In this document: positions 59,978 through 64,000 of the stretch, piece by piece
Layout: each line of letters starts with the position of its first letter
Numbering within the stretch: the stretch's first letter is position 1
Assembly: GCA_946620035.1 (NCBI GenBank)
Contig: CAMOMX010000002.1
Span: 3,136 to 67,135, forward strand
Origin: CAG-791 sp003447895
Lineage (GTDB): Bacteria; Bacillota; Clostridia; Lachnospirales; Lachnospiraceae
DNA: 64,000 nucleotides
Direction of reading: 5' to 3'
Notes under the pieces: generated by a model
Databases searched by the model: none
What the model was told of the DNA's origin: nothing
What the model saw: the letters and a program-made list of their open reading frames with translations, nothing else
Translations under genes and position numbers: made by a program

Positions 59978-61927
59978 TCATGCTGTAAGAGCGTCGCTCT
60001 TTCCTGTATACAACTGGTAATATCTTCCCTTCTGCGCCAGAAGCTCCTCGTGATTTCCGCGCTCCACAATGCGCCCCTGCTCCAGGACCAGGATCGTGTC
60101 GCTGTTTTTGATCGTGGAGAGCCTGTGGGCGATCACAAAGGTCGTCCTGCCCTTCATGAGTTTGTCCATGCCATCCTGCACGATCTTTTCGGTTCTGGTA
60201 TCAATGGAGCTTGTCGCCTCGTCGAGGATCAGGACCGGGGGATCCGCAATTGCCGCCCTGGCGATCGCAAGAAGCTGTCTCTGTCCCTGTGACAGGTTGG
60301 AGCCGTCCCCTTCCAGCATCGTGTCATACCCCTTGGGAAGCCTTCTGATAAAGCCGTCCGCATTGGCAAGCTTGGCCGCCGCCGTGATCTCCTCTTCCGT
60401 CGCGTCGAGTTTTCCGTACCGGATATTCTCTCTGACAGTCCCCGTAAAGAGGTGGGTCTCCTGAAGAACGATGCCGAGGGAGCGCCTGAGGTCGGCCTTT
60501 TTGATCTTGTTGACATTGATATTGTCATACCGGATCTTGCCGTCCTGGATGTCGTAGAAGCGGTTGATCAGGTTGGTGATCGTCGTCTTTCCGGCGCCGG
60601 TGGAGCCGACAAGGGCCACCTTCTCGCCGGGCCTTGCGTGGATCACGATGTCGTGAAGCACCATCTTGTCATCGCGGTAGCCGAAATCCACCTGGTTGAA
60701 GGTGACATCCCCTTCCAGTTTCTGGTAGGTCGTGCTGTGGTCAGACTGCTTGTGGTAGTGCTTCCAGGCCCACTGCCCGGTATGCTTTTCCGTCTCCCTG
60801 ATCGTTCCGTCCTCGTCAATCTCGCAGTTTACCAGCATGACATAGCCTTCGTCGGTCTCCGGCTCTTCATCCAAAAGCCTGAAGATTCTCTCCGCGCCCG
60901 CAAGCGCCATAATGATACTGTTAAACTGCATACTGACCTGGTTGATCGGCATGCTGAACCCCTTGTTGAGGGTTAGGAAACTGGCGAGTCCTCCGACCGT
61001 GAATCCCGCGTAGGAATTGAGCGCAAGGAGCGCGCCGACCAGCGCCACGACAACGTAATTGGCGTTTCCCATCTGGGCGTTTACAGGCCCGATCATATTG
61101 GCAAACGCGTTTGCCTTAAAGGCGCTCTGATACAGCTGCTCATTGAGTTCATCGAACCTGAGTACAGACTCCTCTTCGTGGCAGAAGACCTTGACGACCT
61201 TCTGTCCCGTCATCGTCTCCTCAATGTACCCGTTGAGTTTTCCCAGGTTCTGCTGCTGCGCGACAAAGTTCTTTCCGGACCTCTTGGTGACCTGCATACT
61301 GAGAAACATCATGAGCGCCACCATGATCAGGGTCACAAATGTCAGCGGGATATTCAGGACCAGCATCATGGACAAAATACTGATGATCGTGATCGCGCTG
61401 TTAAACAGCTGCGGGACGCTCTGGCTGACCATCTGGCGGAGCGTATCGATGTCGTTGGTATAGATCGACATGATATCGCCTCTTGTGTGCGTGTCGAAGT
61501 ATTTGATCGGAAGGCTCTCCATATGGTCGAAGAGGTCCTCCCTCATTCTCTTGAGCGTGCCCTGGTTTACGTGGACCATGATCACCTGCTGCAGAAAAGC
61601 CGCGCCAATGCCGATGGCATAGAACATGGCGACCCGCATCATGGCGTGCAGGAGGGGTCCGAAATCCGGATTCTCCGCGCCGATCATGGGCGTGATGTAG
61701 CTGTCGATCAGCGTCCTTGTGAACATCGTTCCCTGAACGTTTGCGACAACGGACAGGACGATGCAGACCAGCACTGTGATCATGTGAATGCCGTAATACT
61801 TAAAGACATAACTCATGATCCTCTTAAACAGATATCCGGGATTTTCCACCTTGGGGCGGGGTCTTCCGGCCATGCGCCGTCCTCCTCCGCCGCCTCCGCT
61901 GTATTGTTTCGAATTGTCCTGAGCCAT
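59978..61927 (-). CDS. ABC exporter subunit with canonical ATPase site
   Basis: 649 residues: six membrane helices and an ATPase domain. A Gly-rich N-terminal run (GGGGGGRRMAGRPRPK) precedes the first helix. Walker A GSTGAGKTTITN, signature LSQGQRQLLAIARA and Walker B VLILDEATSSID with catalytic Glu are intact. A roughly 40-residue insert (about 390-430) lies before the ATPase. With the neighbouring gene it forms a heterodimeric multidrug- or peptide-type exporter. It starts 10 bp after the partner gene. Confidence 0.94.
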   Translation of the reverse strand: MAQDNSKQYSGGGGGGRRMAGRPRPKVENPGYLFKRIMSYVFKYYGIHMITVLVCIVLSVVANVQGTMFTRTLIDSYITPMIGAENPDFGPLLHAMMRVAMFYAIGIGAAFLQQVIMVHVNQGTLKRMREDLFDHMESLPIKYFDTHTRGDIMSIYTNDIDTLRQMVSQSVPQLFNSAITIISILSMMLVLNIPLTFVTLIMVALMMFLSMQVTKRSGKNFVAQQQNLGKLNGYIEETMTGQKVVKVFCHEEESVLRFDELNEQLYQSAFKANAFANMIGPVNAQMGNANYVVVALVGALLALNSYAGFTVGGLASFLTLNKGFSMPINQVSMQFNSIIMALAGAERIFRLLDEEPETDEGYVMLVNCEIDEDGTIRETEKHTGQWAWKHYHKQSDHSTTYQKLEGDVTFNQVDFGYRDDKMVLHDIVIHARPGEKVALVGSTGAGKTTITNLINRFYDIQDGKIRYDNINVNKIKKADLRRSLGIVLQETHLFTGTVRENIRYGKLDATEEEITAAAKLANADGFIRRLPKGYDTMLEGDGSNLSQGQRQLLAIARAAIADPPVLILDEATSSIDTRTEKIVQDGMDKLMKGRTTFVIAHRLSTIKNSDTILVLEQGRIVERGNHEELLAQKGRYYQLYTGKSDALTA

Positions 61928-61937
61928 ATCCTGTACC

Positions 61938-63686
61938 TCAATCCTTTTTGTCAAAATCCGCGTCGCCGGCAGCGCCGACCTGGGATTCATATACTTCTCT
62001 GTAGATCTTATTGTTCCCGACCAGCTCGTCGTGCGTGCCGACACCGTCGATCCTGCCGTCATCCATCACGATGATCCTGTCGCAGTCCTTTACACTCGAG
62101 ATCCTCTGCGCGATGATCAGCTTGGTCGTTCCCGGAATCTCGTTTTGGAAGGCCTTCCTGATCTTTGCGTCCGTGGCGGTATCGACTGCGCTTGTGCTGT
62201 CGTCCAGGATCAGGATCTTCGGTTTTTTTAGAAGGGCCCGCGCGATGCAGAGGCGCTGTTTCTGGCCGCCGGAGACATTGGTGCCTCCCTGCTCGATCCA
62301 GGTCTCATACCCTTCCGGCATCTTCTCTATAAATTCGTCGGCACAGGCCATTCGGCATGCTCTTTTGCATTCCTCTTCCGTGGCATCCTTGTTTCCCCAG
62401 CGGAGGTTGTCGAGGATCGTGCCGCTGAAAAGCACGTTCTTCTGAAGGACTACCGAGACCTGATTCCGGAGCGTCTCAAGATCGTAGTCCCGCACGTCGA
62501 TGCCGCCGACCTTGACGCAGCCTTTGTTCACATCATACAGACGGCTGATCAGGTTTACGAGCGAGGACTTGGCGCTTCCCGTACCTCCGATGATTCCGAT
62601 GTTCTCACCGGAGCGGATCTTCAGGTCTATATCCTTGAGTACCGGTTCCGCCGAATCGGCCCGGTAGGAAAACTCGACGTCCTCAAAGAGGATGCTTCCG
62701 TCCGGAACTTCCATGACCGGGTTTTCGGGATTGGTCAGTTCACTCTTTTCATTGATGACTTCCGTGATACGCTTCGCGCTCGCCTGGGACATGGTGATCA
62801 TCACAAATACCATGGACAGCATCATAAGGCTCATCAGAATATTCATGCAGTATGTGAGAAGGCTCATGAGCTGGCCTGTCCCCAGATCCCCGACAACGAC
62901 ATAGTGGGCGCCTAACCAGCTGATGAGGAGTATGCAGCTGTATACGACCGTCATCATCACCGGGGAGATGCCGGCGACGTTCATTTCCGCTTTGAGGAAC
63001 ATGTTGTAGATATTTTCGGCCGCTTTATGGAAACGTTCCTTCTCGTATTTCTCCCGCACATAGGCCTTTACAACGCGGATGGCCGAGATATTCTCCTGCA
63101 CGCTCTTGTTGAGGTCGTCATATCTTCGAAAGACCTGCTGAAAGTACTTCGTGGCGCGCCGCATCATAAAGAACATAAAGACGGCCAGCACCAGCACTGC
63201 AACGAGATAGACCCTGGCGAGCCTGGGGCTGATCACAAAGGACATGACCATAGCTATGATCATGGAGGCCGGCGCTCTCATCGCCATTCTCAGGATCATC
63301 TGATAGGCGTTTTGTATATTCATCACATCTGTGGTAAGTCTGGTCACAAGACTGGATGTTGAGAACTTATCGATGCTGGAGAAGGAGAAGGTCTGTATAT
63401 TGTCATACATGGCCTTTCTGAGGTTCCTTGCAAATCCCGCCGATGCCTTGGCACCGAACACACCGCCCAGGATTCCGAAGATGAGACCGAGGATCGCCAC
63501 AACGAGCATAAAAATACCGGTCCTGACAATATAGGGCATATCGGAGCCCCCGATTCCGATATCCACGATCCTTCCCATGAGGACCGGAATGATCATCTCG
63601 CAGATGACCTCTCCGATCATACAGCAGGGCGTCAGGATCGATACCGTCTTAAATTCCTTGATCTGTGCAAAAAGCGTCTTTAACAT
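61938..63686 (-). CDS. ABC exporter subunit with degenerate ATPase site
   Basis: 582 residues: six membrane helices and an ATPase domain. Walker A is GGTGSAKSSLVN (GxxGxxKSS) and the signature is VSGGQKQRLCIARAL. Walker B ends LILDDSTSAVD, with Asp where the catalytic Glu normally sits. This is the hallmark of the degenerate site in heterodimeric exporters such as TM287/TM288 and BmrCD. Substrate unknown. GAGG precedes the ATG; it lies 10 bp before the partner gene and 22 bp after a truncated upstream gene. Confidence 0.95.
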   Translation of the reverse strand: MLKTLFAQIKEFKTVSILTPCCMIGEVICEMIIPVLMGRIVDIGIGGSDMPYIVRTGIFMLVVAILGLIFGILGGVFGAKASAGFARNLRKAMYDNIQTFSFSSIDKFSTSSLVTRLTTDVMNIQNAYQMILRMAMRAPASMIIAMVMSFVISPRLARVYLVAVLVLAVFMFFMMRRATKYFQQVFRRYDDLNKSVQENISAIRVVKAYVREKYEKERFHKAAENIYNMFLKAEMNVAGISPVMMTVVYSCILLISWLGAHYVVVGDLGTGQLMSLLTYCMNILMSLMMLSMVFVMITMSQASAKRITEVINEKSELTNPENPVMEVPDGSILFEDVEFSYRADSAEPVLKDIDLKIRSGENIGIIGGTGSAKSSLVNLISRLYDVNKGCVKVGGIDVRDYDLETLRNQVSVVLQKNVLFSGTILDNLRWGNKDATEEECKRACRMACADEFIEKMPEGYETWIEQGGTNVSGGQKQRLCIARALLKKPKILILDDSTSAVDTATDAKIRKAFQNEIPGTTKLIIAQRISSVKDCDRIIVMDDGRIDGVGTHDELVGNNKIYREVYESQVGAAGDADFDKKD

Positions 63687-63708
63687 ACAAAATATACCTC
63701 AAGCCTGG

Positions 63709-64000
63709 TCAGTTTTTGTGGTTGATCATTTCCTCCGGCGGCCCGTAGACTACCGGATTGTAGTTCTGTCCCTCATCAAAGATTTCGATCGCCGTCGCGT
63801 TCTCCGAGGAATACTCGATCCTGGTGCTTCCGACACCTGACTCTTTGGTCTGATCCTGCTTCCCGGAACCGGACGCGTCTTCCGCTGTGCTGCCGCTCTT
63901 AGCCGTGGAAGCGTCTTCCGCTGTGCTGCCGCTCTTAGCCGTGGCAGCGTCTTCCGCTGTGCTCTCGATCTGTGCTCCTGTTGTTTCCGCTGCCGTCCCG
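63709..64000 (-). CDS. C-terminal part of a repeat-bearing secreted-type protein (truncated by window)
   Basis: An open frame runs from the window edge to a stop at 63709-63711. The 96 visible residues contain two and a half copies of a 12-residue repeat, STAEDASTAKSG (36-bp DNA repeat at about 63865-63960), then a Ser/Lys linker, IEYSSENATAIEIFDEGQ and the ending VVYGPPEEM. The low-complexity Thr/Ala/Glu linker resembles those of the lipoproteins elsewhere in this window, so a secreted protein is likely. It lies 22 bp upstream of the ABC exporter genes. The function and start are not visible. Confidence 0.78.
   Translation of the reverse strand, partial: GTAAETTGAQIESTAEDAATAKSGSTAEDASTAKSGSTAEDASGSGKQDQTKESGVGSTRIEYSSENATAIEIFDEGQNYNPVVYGPPEEMINHKN

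Overview
The window looks like a chromosomal segment of an anaerobic, gut-type Clostridia bacterium, most likely a Lachnospiraceae member. The signs are moderately high GC, strong GGAGG ribosome sites, typical extended -10 promoters, and several small families I associate with that group (DUF4250, DUF5685, DUF5721). [FeFe]-hydrogenase maturation genes (hydE, hydF and a TM1266-type regulator) are also present. No rRNA, tRNA, phage, integrase or complete insertion sequence was seen. Nearly all genes from 6.9 kb to 52 kb lie on the minus strand.

Layout: 0-15 kb is mostly housekeeping: valS, a DUF4250 gene, azlCD amino-acid export, a DUF5685-DnaJ pair, dapF, a methyltransferase, a COG2426 membrane protein, hisC, a polar amino-acid ABC importer and fumC. 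The segment at 15.2-29.5 kb is the outstanding one. It is a tightly packed eleven-gene minus-strand operon running nifH-like, D/K-like fusion, hypF, hypC, hypD, hypE, TM1266-like, H/D-like fusion, K-like, hydF, hydE. It carries two complete nitrogenase-like H-D-K modules, fused at different joints, flanking HypCDEF, which makes Fe(CN)2CO. HydE and HydF follow, while HydG, HypA, HypB and any hydrogenase or nitrogenase assembly genes are absent from the window. No nitrogen-fixation or hydrogenase structural gene is present, so the product is unknown. I propose a dedicated metallocofactor or reductase system.

From 29.7 to 42.7 kb come an acidic Glu/Lys-rich lipoprotein, two metallophosphoesterases (one with an eroded active site), a BMP-like periplasmic-binding fold in an apparently cytoplasmic protein, surface-polysaccharide genes (rfbC, sugar-phosphate transferase, glycosyltransferase), and mutY, holA and comEC. 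At 42.9-43.36 kb lies a non-coding tandem array of 94-bp units, each containing a hairpin. From 43.5 to 48 kb there is a GerMN lipoprotein, a WalK-like histidine kinase with a long basic 14-residue-repeat tail, its response regulator, and comEA.

From 48 to 53.5 kb is arginine biosynthesis: a GNAT gene with argJ, argB and argD on the minus strand, divergent from argG across a 291-bp AT-rich control region. From 53.7 to 57.4 kb there are DUF1294 and DUF5721 genes, pyrB-pyrI, maf and hsp20. From 57.6 kb to the end are an M13 peptidase lipoprotein, a heterodimeric ABC exporter, and the truncated 3' end of a repeat-containing gene. Two copies of a GTGCC-GGCAC palindrome (6.8 and 56.8 kb) are the only dispersed repeats recognised. 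Functions are assigned by recognising protein families from sequence; no database search was possible.
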